NCBI RefSeq assembly: GCF_001570545.1
Contig: NZ_BBXD01000017.1
Span: 248,001 to 312,000 of the forward strand
DNA: 64,000 nt
DNA from: Herbidospora mongoliensis
GTDB taxonomy: Bacteria; Actinomycetota; Actinomycetes; Streptosporangiales; Streptosporangiaceae
Direction of reading: 5' to 3'
How positions within the stretch are numbered: the stretch's first letter is position 1; each line of letters starts with the position of its first letter. A program made the translations under genes and the position numbers. This document shows, piece after piece, positions 7,182-17,452 of this stretch. A model generated the notes under the pieces. That model ran no database searches. It was not told the DNA's origin and worked only from the letters and a program-made list of their open reading frames with translations.

Positions 7182-10100
7182 ATGAATCAGCAACATCCAC
7201 CTGGTGACTCGCAATACCCCGCGGACGAGTCCGATATTGCGATCATCGGCATGGCCGGTCGATTCCCGGGAGCCAATGACGTCGAAACGTTCTGGCGGAA
7301 CATCAGCACCGGAGTCGAATCCTTCACGCGTTTCTCGGATGAGGAACTGATTGAGGCGGGCGTACCGGCGGCGACGTTCTCGAAGCCGAACTATGTCCGG
7401 AGCCGGCCGATTCTCGACGAGATCCGCGGCTTCGACGCGGCGTTCTTCGGCTACAACCCGCGCGAGGCCACACTGGCCGATCCGCAGCAGCGGCTCTTCC
7501 TCGAATGCGTGTGGGAGGTCCTGGAGTCGGCCGGGTACGGCTCGCCGGAGAGCCGCGGCTCGGTCGGCGTGTTCGCCGGCATGAACATCAGCGGCTACCT
7601 GCTGACCCGGCTGCAGGCGTTCGCCATGGGCATCGACACGTCCGCGCTGATGATCGGCAACGACAAGGACTCGCTGGCCACGAACGTGTCGTTCCGGCTG
7701 GACCTGTCCGGGCCGAGCGTGACCGTGCAGACGTTCTGCTCGACCTCGCTGGTCGCGGTGCACCTGGCCAGCGAGGCGCTGCGCCGGGACGAGTGCGACA
7801 TGGCGCTCGCGGGCGGCGTGTCGGTCCGGATTCCGGACCGGACCGGCTACCTCTGGGAGGAGGGCGGCCAGGAGTCGCCCGACGGTCATGTGCGGACCTT
7901 CGACGCGCAGGGCCGGGGCAGCATGTTCGGCGACGGCGCGGCCGTGGTCGCGCTGAAGCGCCTGGGCAAGGCGATCGAGGACCGGGACACCGTGCTAGCG
8001 GTGATCCGCGCCTCGACGATCAACAACGACGGCGCGATGAAGTTCAGCTACCTGGCTCCCAGCATCGACGGCCAGCGCCGCTGCGTGGCCAAGGCGATCG
8101 AGAAGGCGGGCGTGGACCCGTCGCAGATCTCCTACGTCGAGGCGCACGGCACCGCCACCGAAGTCGGCGACCCGATGGAGGTCGCGGCCCTGACCAGGGC
8201 GTACGGCCAGACCGAGAAGAAGCAGTACTGCATTCTCGGCTCGATCAAGCCGAACGTCGGCCACCTGGACCGCGCCTCCGGCGTGACCGGCCTGATCAAG
8301 GTCGTCCAGTCGCTGCGGCACGAGCTGATCCCGGGGACGCTGCACTACAACTCGCCCAACCCCGAGATCGACTTCGAGGCCAGCCCGTTCTACGTCACGG
8401 CCACGCCCACCCCCTGGCCGCGCAGCGCCGACCGGCCGCGCATCGCCGGGATCAGCTCGCTCGGCATGGGCGGCACGAACGCGCACGCGATCATCGTCGA
8501 GGCCCCCGTCCCGGCCGCGCGCCGGGAGCGGCCCCGCCGCTGGCAGATCCTCCCGGTGTCGGCCCGGTCGGCCGCCTCCGCCGAGCGGATGGCGGCCCGA
8601 CTGGGCGAGAGCATCGCCGCCGCCCCCGACCTGGACCTGGGCGACATCGCCTACACCCTCCAGAGGGGCCGCAAGGTCTTCAACCACCGCAAGGTCGTCA
8701 TCGCCGACGGCAACGCCAAGGCCGCCGCGCTGCTCGCGGACCCGGCCGGGCCGCTGGGCCGTACCGACACGGCGGTCGGCCGCAAGACCGGTTTCTTGAT
8801 CGCCGGCGTCGGCGAGCAGTATCCGGGCATGGTCGCCGCCCTGTACGAGGAAGAGCCCGGCTTCCGTGCCGACGTCGACGAGTGCGTCAGCCTGCTGGGC
8901 CTCACCGAGGCGTCCCAGCTGTCCGACGTCTTCGTCCCGGCCGGACCCGCCAACGCCCCCGACCTGGCCACGCTGCTCGGGCGGACCGGGGACGCCTCCC
9001 CGCAGGCGGTCCCGAACGCGCATCTCATCCAGCCCGCCGTGTTCGTCGCCGAGTACGCGCTGGCCCGGCTGCTGATGAGCTGGGGTGTCAAGCCGGAGAT
9101 CATGGTCGGCTACAGCCTCGGCGAGTACGTCGCGGCCTGCCTGTCCGGGGTGTTGTCGCTGGCCGACGCGCTCAAGCTGGTCGCCTACCGGGCCAAGCTG
9201 ATCACCTCCCAGCCGGAGGGCGGCATGCTGGCCGTGGCCGCCGACGAGAGGCGGCTGAAGGCGGTGCTGGGCGACCTCGACCTCGACGTCGCGGTCCGCA
9301 CCGGCTCGCAGCTCGTGCTGGCCGGGCCGGAAGACAGCGTCGAGGCCGCCGCGACGCGGCTCAGAGCGGCCGAGATCGGCTGCCGCCGCCTCCAGACCAC
9401 GCACGCGTTCCACTCCCGGATGCTCGAACCGGTCGCGGCCGAGCTGACCTCCTGGATCAGCGCCAACGTGACGCTGAACCCGCCGTCCATCCCCTACGTC
9501 AGCAACGTCACCGGCGAGATCGCCACCGCCGAACTCGTCACCGACCCCGGCTACTGGGCCCGCCACATGTGCGAGACGGTCGAGTTCGGCACCGGGCTCG
9601 CGCATGTGCTGCGCGGCGGCGACATGACCCTGACCGAGATCGGCCCCGGGCAGTCGCTCGGCGCGCTGACCCGCGGCCACCCCGACTGCGACCGCAACCA
9701 GTGGCCGCTGATCGTCACCACCCTGCCCGGCCTGGGCGACCAGGTGGAGACGCTCGCCGCCACCGCGACCGCCGTCGCCAAACTCTGGCTGGCCGGCGTG
9801 CCGGTCGACTGGGACGCCTTACACACCGACTCCGATTGGACGCCCGGCCGGGTGCCGCTGCCGACCTACCCGTTCGACCGCCAGGACTACTGGCTGGAGA
9901 TCGACCAGTCGGCGCTGACCACCGGCGTGCCCCTGCTGGACGAGAGCGACCCCACCAGCATCGCGACCGCGCTGCCGCGCCTGCCGGACGAGCGGTGGAT
10001 CAACGTCCCGGTGTGGCGGCAGACCGCGCCCCAGCTCGTACGCGAGGAGGAGCAGACCAAGTGGCTGCTCTTCACCGACACCGGCCTGGCCGACACGCTG

Positions 10101-11909
10101 ACCGCATCCGTACGCGCCGCGCTGGACGCGCTCGGCCACGAGGTCGTCCTGGTCCGGCCCGGCGACGCCTACGCCGACACCCCCGACGGCTTCCTCGTCC
10201 GCCCGGGCTCGCAGGAGGACATCGTCGCCGCCCTGCGGACGCTCGGTACCCGTGACTTCGCGCCCGAGCGCGTCGTGCACCTGTGGACCGCCGACCCGGC
10301 CCCCGCCGAAGGCGACGCCACCCAGGAGTGCCTGAAGCGCGGCCTGTACACGCTGGTCTCGTTCGCCAGGGCCGCGGTCGACCTCGGCCTGCCGACCTGG
10401 GCGCTGGACATCGTCACCGTCGGCAGCCAGAAGGTGCTGACCGGCGACGACATCGTCCCCGAGCGCAACACGCTGCTCGGCCCGACCCGGCTCATCCCCG
10501 TCGAGTACCCGAGGGTCAAGACCCGCCTGATCGACATCGACGCCGGCACCGGACCGGCCGCCCTGCGCGGGCTGCTGGCCGAGCTGCGGGCCGACCCCGC
10601 CGACCAGCTCGTCGCGCTGCGCGAAGGCCGCCGCTGGACGCCGGGCTACGAGGTGCTGGACGCCGCCAACATCGACAGAACCACCCCGGCCGTGGACGTG
10701 CGGCACGGCGGGACGTACCTGGTGACCGGCGGTCTGGGCGGCATCGGCCTGGGCATGGCCGAGCTCCTGGCCGGGAAGTACCAGGCCAACCTGGTCCTCA
10801 TGGGGCGCACCGCGATCCCGCCGAGGGACCAGTGGAACCAGATCCTGGCCGCCCCCGGCACCGCCGACGAGGTGCGGCGGCGCATCGAAGGGCTGCGCCG
10901 GCTGGAGGCGGGCGGCACCGGAGTCGTCACGGTGGCCGGTGACGTGTCCAAGGTCGCGGACGTGCGGCGGGCGGTCGACGCGGCGATCGAGCAGTTCGGC
11001 GAGCTCAACGGCGTCCTGCACTGCGCGGGCGTGCCGGCGGTCGGCCTGATGCAGTTCAAGACGGTGGCCGACATCGAGCGGACTCTCGCGCCGAAGGTGG
11101 GCGGTTCGCTGGCCCTGGCCGAGGTGCTGAAGGACGTGCCGGTCGACTTCCTCGCCCTCTACTCCTCCACCACCTCCGCCACCGGCGGCGGCGCCGGACA
11201 GGTCGACTACTGCGCGGCCAACGCGTTCCTGGACTCCTTCGCGCTCAGCGACCCACTGCCCGGCGCGCTGGTCACCTCGGTCGACTGGTGCGAGTGGACC
11301 TGGAACGGCTGGACGGAGGGCCTGGAGAACTACGACGAGGGCTCCAAGCAGTACTTCACCTGGTACCGGGGCCTGTTCGGGCTCAGCTTCGAGGACGGCT
11401 TCGAGGCCCTCGTACGGGTGCTGAACAGCGGTGAAAGGCACGTGGTCGCCTCCACGCAGGACTTCGCGCCGCTGGTCGCGATGAGCCGCAAGTCCTCGAT
11501 CGAGAGCCACCAGGCGACGGTCAAGAAGCTCAGGGACGCCTTCGGCCGGCACCCCAGGCCGGACCTGTCGACCGCGTTCGTGGAGCCGCAGAACGAGACC
11601 GAGGAGAAGATCGCCGAGGTGTGGACCGAGTCGCTCGGCCTGGAGTCGGTCGGGGTCCACGACAACTTCTTCGAGCTGGGCGGCAACTCGCTGCTGGGCA
11701 TGGAGATCATCACGGAGGTCCGGAAGGCGCTCGGCCTGACCTACCTCCCACCGCACATCCTCTACCAGTCGCCCACGATCTCATCGCTCGCCGAAGCGGC
11801 CACCGCGGGCGAGGCCAACGAAGAGCAGACGGCCGACGTACGCGAACAGCAGCGCACCTCGCGCATCGAACAGCGGCGGAACATGCTCCGGAGCGGAAGG
11901 ACGTCATGA
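7182..11909 (+). CDS. Type I polyketide synthase A: KS-AT-KR-ACP
   Basis: One complete extension module of about 1575 residues. KS at about 20-440 has the nucleophile in QTFCSTSL (Cys186), EAHGTATEVGD and [12 protein letters not shown] at about 535-855 opens with the unusual AGVGEQYPGM instead of GQGSQ, has GYSLGEYVAA (Ser at about 645) and HAFHSRM, so it is malonate-like in fold but a candidate for hydroxymalonyl-ACP. KR at about 1000-1430 has TGGLGGIGLG and the SS...DYCAAN triad, with no LDD motif. ACP is at about 1475-1540, with Ser in GGNSLLG (about 1503). There is no DH, ER or TE. The N-terminus is short and acidic (DESDIAIIG) and the C-terminal tail is basic ([17 protein letters not shown]), unlike coiled-coil docking ends. 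Of three in-frame starts (7164 GTG, 7176, 7182) I chose ATG 7182, 7 bases after AGGGG. Leu880 is a TTA codon. The stop overlaps PKS B (ATGA). Confidence 0.93.
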   Translation: MNQQHPPGDSQYPADESDIAIIGMAGRFPGANDVETFWRNISTGVESFTRFSDEELIEAGVPAATFSKPNYVRSRPILDEIRGFDAAFFGYNPREATLADPQQRLFLECVWEVLESAGYGSPESRGSVGVFAGMNISGYLLTRLQAFAMGIDTSALMIGNDKDSLATNVSFRLDLSGPSVTVQTFCSTSLVAVHLASEALRRDECDMALAGGVSVRIPDRTGYLWEEGGQESPDGHVRTFDAQGRGSMFGDGAAVVALKRLGKAIEDRDTVLAVIRASTINNDGAMKFSYLAPSIDGQRRCVAKAIEKAGVDPSQISYVEAHGTATEVGDPMEVAALTRAYGQTEKKQYCILGSIKPNVGHLDRASGVTGLIKVVQSLRHELIPGTLHYNSPNPEIDFEASPFYVTATPTPWPRSADRPRIAGISSLGMGGTNAHAIIVEAPVPAARRERPRRWQILPVSARSAASAERMAARLGESIAAAPDLDLGDIAYTLQRGRKVFNHRKVVIADGNAKAAALLADPAGPLGRTDTAVGRKTGFLIAGVGEQYPGMVAALYEEEPGFRADVDECVSLLGLTEASQLSDVFVPAGPANAPDLATLLGRTGDASPQAVPNAHLIQPAVFVAEYALARLLMSWGVKPEIMVGYSLGEYVAACLSGVLSLADALKLVAYRAKLITSQPEGGMLAVAADERRLKAVLGDLDLDVAVRTGSQLVLAGPEDSVEAAATRLRAAEIGCRRLQTTHAFHSRMLEPVAAELTSWISANVTLNPPSIPYVSNVTGEIATAELVTDPGYWARHMCETVEFGTGLAHVLRGGDMTLTEIGPGQSLGALTRGHPDCDRNQWPLIVTTLPGLGDQVETLAATATAVAKLWLAGVPVDWDALHTDSDWTPGRVPLPTYPFDRQDYWLEIDQSALTTGVPLLDESDPTSIATALPRLPDERWINVPVWRQTAPQLVREEEQTKWLLFTDTGLADTLTASVRAALDALGHEVVLVRPGDAYADTPDGFLVRPGSQEDIVAALRTLGTRDFAPERVVHLWTADPAPAEGDATQECLKRGLYTLVSFARAAVDLGLPTWALDIVTVGSQKVLTGDDIVPERNTLLGPTRLIPVEYPRVKTRLIDIDAGTGPAALRGLLAELRADPADQLVALREGRRWTPGYEVLDAANIDRTTPAVDVRHGGTYLVTGGLGGIGLGMAELLAGKYQANLVLMGRTAIPPRDQWNQILAAPGTADEVRRRIEGLRRLEAGGTGVVTVAGDVSKVADVRRAVDAAIEQFGELNGVLHCAGVPAVGLMQFKTVADIERTLAPKVGGSLALAEVLKDVPVDFLALYSSTTSATGGGAGQVDYCAANAFLDSFALSDPLPGALVTSVDWCEWTWNGWTEGLENYDEGSKQYFTWYRGLFGLSFEDGFEALVRVLNSGERHVVASTQDFAPLVAMSRKSSIESHQATVKKLRDAFGRHPRPDLSTAFVEPQNETEEKIAEVWTESLGLESVGVHDNFFELGGNSLLGMEIITEVRKALGLTYLPPHILYQSPTISSLAEAATAGEANEEQTADVREQQRTSRIEQRRNMLRSGRTS

Positions 11910-14900
11910 CAGAAACCGACTACGCCTCGGCGGTGGCGCTGATCGGCATGTCCGGTCGTTTCCCGGGCGCCAACAGCGTCGCCGACCTGTGGCGAAACGT
12001 ACTGTCCGGCATCAAGGGGCTGCGCGAGATCACCGACGCGGAGCTGCGCGAGACCGGCGTGGAGCCCGGGCAGATCGCCGACCCGCGCTACGTGCGGATC
12101 GGCGGCCCGCTGGCCGACCTGGAGCACTTCGACGCTGGGGTCTTCGGGATCAACCCGCGCGAGGCCGAGATGATGGACCCGCAGCACCGGCTGTTCCTGG
12201 AGTGCTCGTGGGAGGCGCTGGAGGGCGCCGGCTACTGCCCCACCGACGTGCCGGGGCAGGTCGCGGTGTTCGGCGGGTGCGGCTTCCCCGACTACATCGT
12301 GAAGAACATCTTCCACCTCGCCGCCCAGCCCGGCGGCGCGATGCTGATGGCGATCGGCAACGAGCGTGACTCGCTGGCGTCGCTGGTGTCGTACAAGCTG
12401 GGGCTGCGCGGCCCGGCGGTGTCGGTGCAGACGTTCTGCTCCACGTCGCTGGTGGCGGTGCATCTGGCCTGCCAGAGCCTGCTGACGTACGAGTGCGACA
12501 TGGCGCTGGCCGGCGGCGCGTTCACGCCGCTCCCCCAGCCGGCCGGCTACCTCTACGAGCAGGGCGGCATCATGTCGCCGGACGGGAAGGTCCGCAGCTT
12601 CGACGCCGAAGCGGGCGGCACCGTCATGGGCAGTGGCGTCGGCACGGTGGCGCTCAAGCGCATGTCGGACGCGCTCGCCGACGGCGACGTGATCCACGCC
12701 GTCATCCTCGGCTCGGCCTCCAACAACGACGGCCGGATGCGGGCCGGCTACACCGCGCCGGGCGTGGACGGCCAGGCCGACGTGATCGAGACGGCGCTCG
12801 GTGTGGCCGGGGTCAAACCCGACACCATCGGCTACGTCGAGTGCCACGCCACCGGCACCATGCTGGGCGACTCGATCGAGCTGGCCGCGATGAACCGGGT
12901 GTTCACCCAGCCGCGTGAGACCCCGGCCGTGCTCGGTTCGCTGAAGCCGAGCCTGGGCCACCTGGATCGGGCCTCCGGCGTGACCGGGCTGATGCGGGCC
13001 GCGCTGAGCCTCAAGCACGAGCTGCTGCAGGGTGTGCCGGACTACGCCCAGCCGAACCCGGCGCTGGCCACCGCGCAGGACCGGTTCACCGTGCTGACCG
13101 AGCACCGGCCGTGGCCGGAGGGCCCGCATCCGCGCAGGGCCGGGGTCAGCTCGTTCGGTCTCGGCGGCACGAACGCGCACGTGGTGCTGGAGCAGGCGCC
13201 GCCGCGCGAGGCCCGCCCGCACCGGCAGGGCCCGCACCTGCTGACGTTCTCGGCGGGCGACGAGAACGCGCTGAACGAGCTCGGCGAGCGGCTGGCCGGT
13301 TATCTGGCCGGTGGCTCCGGCGAGGACCTCGCGGACGTGGCGTTCACGTTGCAGATGTCGCGCGGCGGGTTCGCGCTGCGGCGCGCGGTCGTGGTCGCCG
13401 ACCGCGACGACGCGGTCGTGGCGCTGACCGATCCCTCCCGCTGGATCAACGCCAAGACCCAGCGCCGTAACCCGAAGGTGCGCCTGGTCACGCCGGAGGG
13501 CGTGCCGGAGTCCTGGTGGCCGGAGCTGCTCGCGGCGGTCGACGCCGTGATCGGCATCGAGGACGGCACCGACCGGCACGACGCGGTCGGCGCGCTGGCG
13601 GACGGGCTGCGGCGGCTCGGCGTGCAGGTGTCACGTGAGGACGCCGGTCAGGCGTCGGAGGAGATCGCCGTCGCCCCCGTCGACGGGGTGCCCGCGGCCG
13701 AGTGGCTGCTGGCCACGCTGGCCCGGCTGTGGCAGGCCGGCAGCGCGATCGACTGGACCGCGTTGCACCGGGGCGCGGGCCGCAGGGTCGAACTGCCCAC
13801 CTACCCGTGGCAGAAGCGCCGCTACTGGGTGAAGGCCAACCCGAACATGCAGGCCGCCCCGGTGAGCAACGACAAGACGTTCGACCGGTCGAAGTGGACG
13901 TACCTGCCGACCTGGCGGCAGCGGCCGTTCGCGGTCGCCGACCTGGACGAGCGGCTGCGGGCGGCCGGTCCCTGGCTGGTCTTCGCCGACGACGCCCGGG
14001 GCGAGGCCCTGATCGACCGGCTGAACGCGGCGGGCGCCGAGGTCACGGCGGTACGGAGCGGCGAGAGCTTCGATCAGGACGACTCGGGAGATTTCACCAT
14101 CCGGCTGGACAAGCCCGATGACATGGCCGAGCTGATGTACTCGCTGCTGGGCGCGCCCCGCGCGATCGTCCACGGGTTCAGCCTGGCCGCGACCGAGCCG
14201 GGACCGGGTCAGGACCCGGCCGGGCACTTCGACGCCGAACAGCGCCGCGGCTTCTACTCCGTGCTGGCACTGGCCAGGGAACTGGTCGACAACAGCGGCT
14301 CGGCGCCGCGCGCCGAACTCGCCCTGCTCACCTCGGGGGCGGTCGGCGTGCTCGGCTCGGACCTGCGCCACCCGGAGCACTCCACGCTGGCGGCGCTGGC
14401 CCCCAGCCTGGCCCAGGAGAACCCCCGGATCCGGGCCCGCACGATCGACGTCGACTCCCTGGCGGCCGGCGACGAGTCCGTCCAGATCCTCGCCGCGATC
14501 CTGGCACCGCACGAGGGCCCGGTCGCGGTCCGGGCCGGGGAGACCTGGCTGCGGACCTACGAGCAGTTCCCGATCGAGGAGCTGACCGACGAGACCCGCC
14601 CGATCAGGAACGGCGAGACCGTGCTGATCACCGGCGGCCTCGGCGACGTCGGGCTCGTGCTCTCCCGGCACCTGGCCGCCGCCTACGGCTGCAACCTGGT
14701 CCTCACCGCCCGGTCGCCGCTGCCGCCCCGCGAGGAGTGGGAGGCGTTCCTGGCCGAGACTCCCCCCGGTGGGGAGCGCACCGCCCGGCACATCCACAAC
14801 ATCCTGGACCTGGAAGCCCGGGGCGCGACCGTGCTCTGCCTGTCCGCCGACGTGGCCGACGAGGAGCGGATGGCGGCCGTGGTCGAGGCCGCGGTCGAGC

Positions 14901-15700
14901 GGTTCGGCGGGATCGACGTGGTGGTGCACGGCGCGGGCGTACAGGACGGGGCGTACTTCAACTTCGCCCACCTGATGGACCGCGCCCAGTGCGACGCCCA
15001 CCTGGCCACCAAGGTCAAGGGCTTCCACGTGCTGCAGAAGGTGCTCGGCGGGCACGCCGCCGACCGGCGGATCACGCTGTCGTCCATCGCGGCGGTGCTG
15101 GGCGGCATGACGCTCGCGCCGTACGCGGCGGCCAACGCGGCGCTGGACGCCTACATCCGGCAGTCCCGGGTGGCGGGCGGAGGCCGCTGGGTGACCGTCG
15201 ATTGGGACACCTGGAGCATCGACGCCAGCCGTCTGGAAGGCCACAGCGAGGCCGTCGTCGGCTTCGCGATGGCCCCGGCCGAGGGCGTCGACGTCTTCGA
15301 GCGGGCCCTGTCGGCCACCGACCGGGTCGGCCATCTGGTCATCTCGACCGGTCCGCTGGAAGGCCGGCTGGCGCAGTGGGTCACCGGCGACATCCACAGC
15401 GCCGACGACACCCTCGACGACCAGGAACGCCACCCGAGGCCGGATCTCAACAACCCCTACGTGGAGCCGAGGGAGGGCACCGAGGCGGCGCTGGCCGCCA
15501 TCTGGTCGCGGGTGCTGGGCATCGAGCCGATCGGCGCCACCGACAACTTCTTCGAGCTGGGCGGCCACTCGCTCCTCGCGATCGAGCTGACCACCCGGAT
15601 CCGCAAGGCGCTGAACGCGTCGGTCCCGGTGACGGGACTGCTGGAGTGCCCGACGGTGCGCCTGCTGGCCGAGCTGCTCGACGAACGGGAGACCGAATGA
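11906..15700 (+). CDS. Type I polyketide synthase B: KS-KR-ACP, no acyltransferase domain
   Basis: 1264 residues. KS at about 5-430 has Cys178 in [15 protein letters not shown] and [10 protein letters not shown], so all catalytic positions are present. The KS-AT adapter is kept ([15 protein letters not shown]), then only about 100 residues lead to the post-AT motif [12 protein letters not shown] (about 628). The some 300-residue AT core, including any GHSxGE, is absent while the frame stays intact. KR at about 880-1150 has TGGLGDVG and the SS...YAAAN triad. ACP at about 1190-1262 has Ser in GGHSLLA (about 1220). The C-terminus is short and acidic (DERETE) with no TE. The start ATG 11906 follows GGAAGGA and overlaps the PKS A stop. 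Extender units must come from an AT in trans, or directly from an extender-ACP. It is plausibly the last module. Confidence 0.92.
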   Translation: MTETDYASAVALIGMSGRFPGANSVADLWRNVLSGIKGLREITDAELRETGVEPGQIADPRYVRIGGPLADLEHFDAGVFGINPREAEMMDPQHRLFLECSWEALEGAGYCPTDVPGQVAVFGGCGFPDYIVKNIFHLAAQPGGAMLMAIGNERDSLASLVSYKLGLRGPAVSVQTFCSTSLVAVHLACQSLLTYECDMALAGGAFTPLPQPAGYLYEQGGIMSPDGKVRSFDAEAGGTVMGSGVGTVALKRMSDALADGDVIHAVILGSASNNDGRMRAGYTAPGVDGQADVIETALGVAGVKPDTIGYVECHATGTMLGDSIELAAMNRVFTQPRETPAVLGSLKPSLGHLDRASGVTGLMRAALSLKHELLQGVPDYAQPNPALATAQDRFTVLTEHRPWPEGPHPRRAGVSSFGLGGTNAHVVLEQAPPREARPHRQGPHLLTFSAGDENALNELGERLAGYLAGGSGEDLADVAFTLQMSRGGFALRRAVVVADRDDAVVALTDPSRWINAKTQRRNPKVRLVTPEGVPESWWPELLAAVDAVIGIEDGTDRHDAVGALADGLRRLGVQVSREDAGQASEEIAVAPVDGVPAAEWLLATLARLWQAGSAIDWTALHRGAGRRVELPTYPWQKRRYWVKANPNMQAAPVSNDKTFDRSKWTYLPTWRQRPFAVADLDERLRAAGPWLVFADDARGEALIDRLNAAGAEVTAVRSGESFDQDDSGDFTIRLDKPDDMAELMYSLLGAPRAIVHGFSLAATEPGPGQDPAGHFDAEQRRGFYSVLALARELVDNSGSAPRAELALLTSGAVGVLGSDLRHPEHSTLAALAPSLAQENPRIRARTIDVDSLAAGDESVQILAAILAPHEGPVAVRAGETWLRTYEQFPIEELTDETRPIRNGETVLITGGLGDVGLVLSRHLAAAYGCNLVLTARSPLPPREEWEAFLAETPPGGERTARHIHNILDLEARGATVLCLSADVADEERMAAVVEAAVERFGGIDVVVHGAGVQDGAYFNFAHLMDRAQCDAHLATKVKGFHVLQKVLGGHAADRRITLSSIAAVLGGMTLAPYAAANAALDAYIRQSRVAGGGRWVTVDWDTWSIDASRLEGHSEAVVGFAMAPAEGVDVFERALSATDRVGHLVISTGPLEGRLAQWVTGDIHSADDTLDDQERHPRPDLNNPYVEPREGTEAALAAIWSRVLGIEPIGATDNFFELGGHSLLAIELTTRIRKALNASVPVTGLLECPTVRLLAELLDERETE

Positions 15701-16857
15701 GGCAGCCGGAACACGTGCGGGCGGTCCAGGCGTTCGCACGCAGGGAACTCATCGGCAAGGACACCTACCTCGACTCGCTGGCCGAGGCGCCGCTCCCGCT
15801 GTACGAGCGGTTCGCCGACACCGGCCTGGCGAACTGGTGGATGCCGAAGGAGCACGGCGGCCCCGGCCTCGGCCTGGAGGAAGGCGTGCAGATCGTCGCC
15901 GAACTCGCCTACGCCGACGCCGGCGCCGCGTTCACCCTGTTCATCCCGGTCCTGACCACCAGCATGGTCTCCTTGTACGGCTCCCCCGAACTGCGGGACC
16001 ACTACCTGGGCAAGCTGGTGGCCGGGAGCGGGTTCTGCGCGACGCTCGGCAGTGAGCACGCGGCCGGCAGCGAGCTGGCCAGGATCACCACGACGGCCCG
16101 CCGCGACGGGGACGACGTCGTGCTGAACGGGGAGAAGGCGTTCTCCACGAACGCCGACTTCGCCGAGTTCCTGGTGGTGGTCGCCCGAGCGGAACACGAC
16201 CCGGCCGGCTACCTCGCGGTGCTGGTCCCCCGGGAGACGCCGGGCATCCGGATCGACAAACGCTGGGACGTGCTGGGGCTGCGCTCCTCGGCGACCTACC
16301 AGGTGACGCTGACCGACTGCCGGGTGCCGGCCGCCAACGTGCTGCGCGGCAACGGGCTGCGCCTGCTGGAGGTGGGGCTGAACGCCAGCCGCATCCTCAT
16401 CGCCACGACGGCGCTCGGCATCGCCCGCCGGATCCGGGACGTGTGCCTGGAGTACGGCAGGTCCAAGCAGGTCAAGGGCGCCATCCTGGCCGGCAACGCG
16501 GTGTTCGCGGCCAAGCTGGGCCAGTTCGAGATGCAGATCGACGTGATGGCGAACCAGTGCCTGGCGGCGGCCCGCCGCTACGACGAGATCGCGGCCCGGC
16601 CGGACGCGGCCGCGGAGTTCCTCCGGGTGGGCACGATGAAGGCCGCGCTGACCACGAAGATGTTCTGCGGCCAGAGCGGCTGGCAGATCGCCTCGGCCGC
16701 GTCGGAGATGTTCGGCGGCGTCGGGTACACCCACGACGCGGTGATCGGCAAGCTGCTGCGGGACGTGCGGTACGTGTCGATCGTGGAGGGCGGTGACGAC
16801 GTGCTGCGGGACCTGGTGTTCAACCGGTACGTGGTGCCGGTGTCCCAACGGTCGTGA
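15697..16857 (+). CDS. Acyl-CoA dehydrogenase family flavoprotein, coupled to PKS B
   Basis: 386 residues with the acyl-CoA dehydrogenase fold: helical N-domain, beta-domain with [15 protein letters not shown] and [18 protein letters not shown], and a C-terminal helical domain with [28 protein letters not shown] at about 363-369 is in the place of the catalytic Glu. It overlaps the PKS B stop (ATGA), so it is made with PKS A and B. It is only distantly similar to the FkbI-like dehydrogenase at 19324-20472, so a separate job is likely, such as oxidation of an ACP- or CoA-bound chain or starter. A second role in extender-unit formation cannot be excluded. The gene ends inside the convergent PPTase gene (38-base tail-to-tail overlap). 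Confidence 0.85.
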   Translation: MRQPEHVRAVQAFARRELIGKDTYLDSLAEAPLPLYERFADTGLANWWMPKEHGGPGLGLEEGVQIVAELAYADAGAAFTLFIPVLTTSMVSLYGSPELRDHYLGKLVAGSGFCATLGSEHAAGSELARITTTARRDGDDVVLNGEKAFSTNADFAEFLVVVARAEHDPAGYLAVLVPRETPGIRIDKRWDVLGLRSSATYQVTLTDCRVPAANVLRGNGLRLLEVGLNASRILIATTALGIARRIRDVCLEYGRSKQVKGAILAGNAVFAAKLGQFEMQIDVMANQCLAAARRYDEIAARPDAAAEFLRVGTMKAALTTKMFCGQSGWQIASAASEMFGGVGYTHDAVIGKLLRDVRYVSIVEGGDDVLRDLVFNRYVVPVSQRS

Positions 16858-17452
16858 CGACGGCGCCCGCGTAGCCGGGCGCCACGTCGAGCCAGCGAAG
16901 GGAACGCGACGAACCCACCGTCGCGTTCCCTTCCGTCGTTACCAGCGCGTCCCGCAGACCGGCCAGGCCCGCCCCGGTCGCCTTGATGTACGCCTCCTTG
17001 GCGCACCAGAGCTTGAAATATTCCTCTCTGGGAGAGGCGGCCCGGGTCAGGTGGTCGACCTCGGCGGGCTGGTACAGGTGCCGGGCCATGGCCAGGTGGT
17101 CGAGGTCGTCGCGGACGAGCTCGACGTCGACGCCGACCCGCAGGCCCGCCGGAGCCACCCCGATCAACGCCCACTCCGCGGAGTGCGACAGGTTGAAGTC
17201 GATCGGCCGGCCGGCCAGGTACGGCCGGCCGTTGTCCTCCGCGCCGAAGACCAGACCGTCCGGCGGCAGCCCGGTGAGCCGGCCGAGGACGGCCCGCAGG
17301 ACGCCGTGCGCGACCGTGAAGCGGCGGCGCTCGACCGAGGTCGCCAGCGCCGCCGCGCGGGCCCGCTCGGGCCCGGAAAGCAGCGAGGCCCACCTCGCGC
17401 CATCCGGCTGATCGAGGTGGACCCGCCACACGGAGGAGTCCGTCACATCCAT
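16820..17452 (-). CDS. Sfp-type 4'-phosphopantetheinyl transferase
   Basis: 210 residues. The family motifs are in order: NGRPYLAG, then [22 protein letters not shown] (metal-binding Asp/Glu pair) and [16 protein letters not shown] (catalytic Glu and Lys). It moves phosphopantetheine from CoA to the active-site Ser of the PKS ACP domains and of the two free ACPs, making them functional. It starts at ATG 17452, inside the last codons of the thioesterase gene (10-base overlap), and is the last gene of the long minus-strand operon. Its presence makes the cluster self-sufficient for carrier-protein activation. It ends convergently with the acyl-CoA dehydrogenase gene. Confidence 0.93.
   Translation of the reverse strand: MDVTDSSVWRVHLDQPDGARWASLLSGPERARAAALATSVERRRFTVAHGVLRAVLGRLTGLPPDGLVFGAEDNGRPYLAGRPIDFNLSHSAEWALIGVAPAGLRVGVDVELVRDDLDHLAMARHLYQPAEVDHLTRAASPREEYFKLWCAKEAYIKATGAGLAGLRDALVTTEGNATVGSSRSLRWLDVAPGYAGAVVTTVGTPAPRTG
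16897..16933 (+). terminator. Hairpin downstream of the PKS A/B/dehydrogenase operon, inside the PPTase coding region
   Basis: A perfect 14-bp inverted repeat: GAAGGGAACGCGAC (16897-16910) and its complement (16920-16933) with a 9-base loop. It begins 40 bases after the dehydrogenase stop and is followed by TTCC-type sequence but no long T run. On the other strand it is read through as PPTase codons. Confidence 0.55.
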
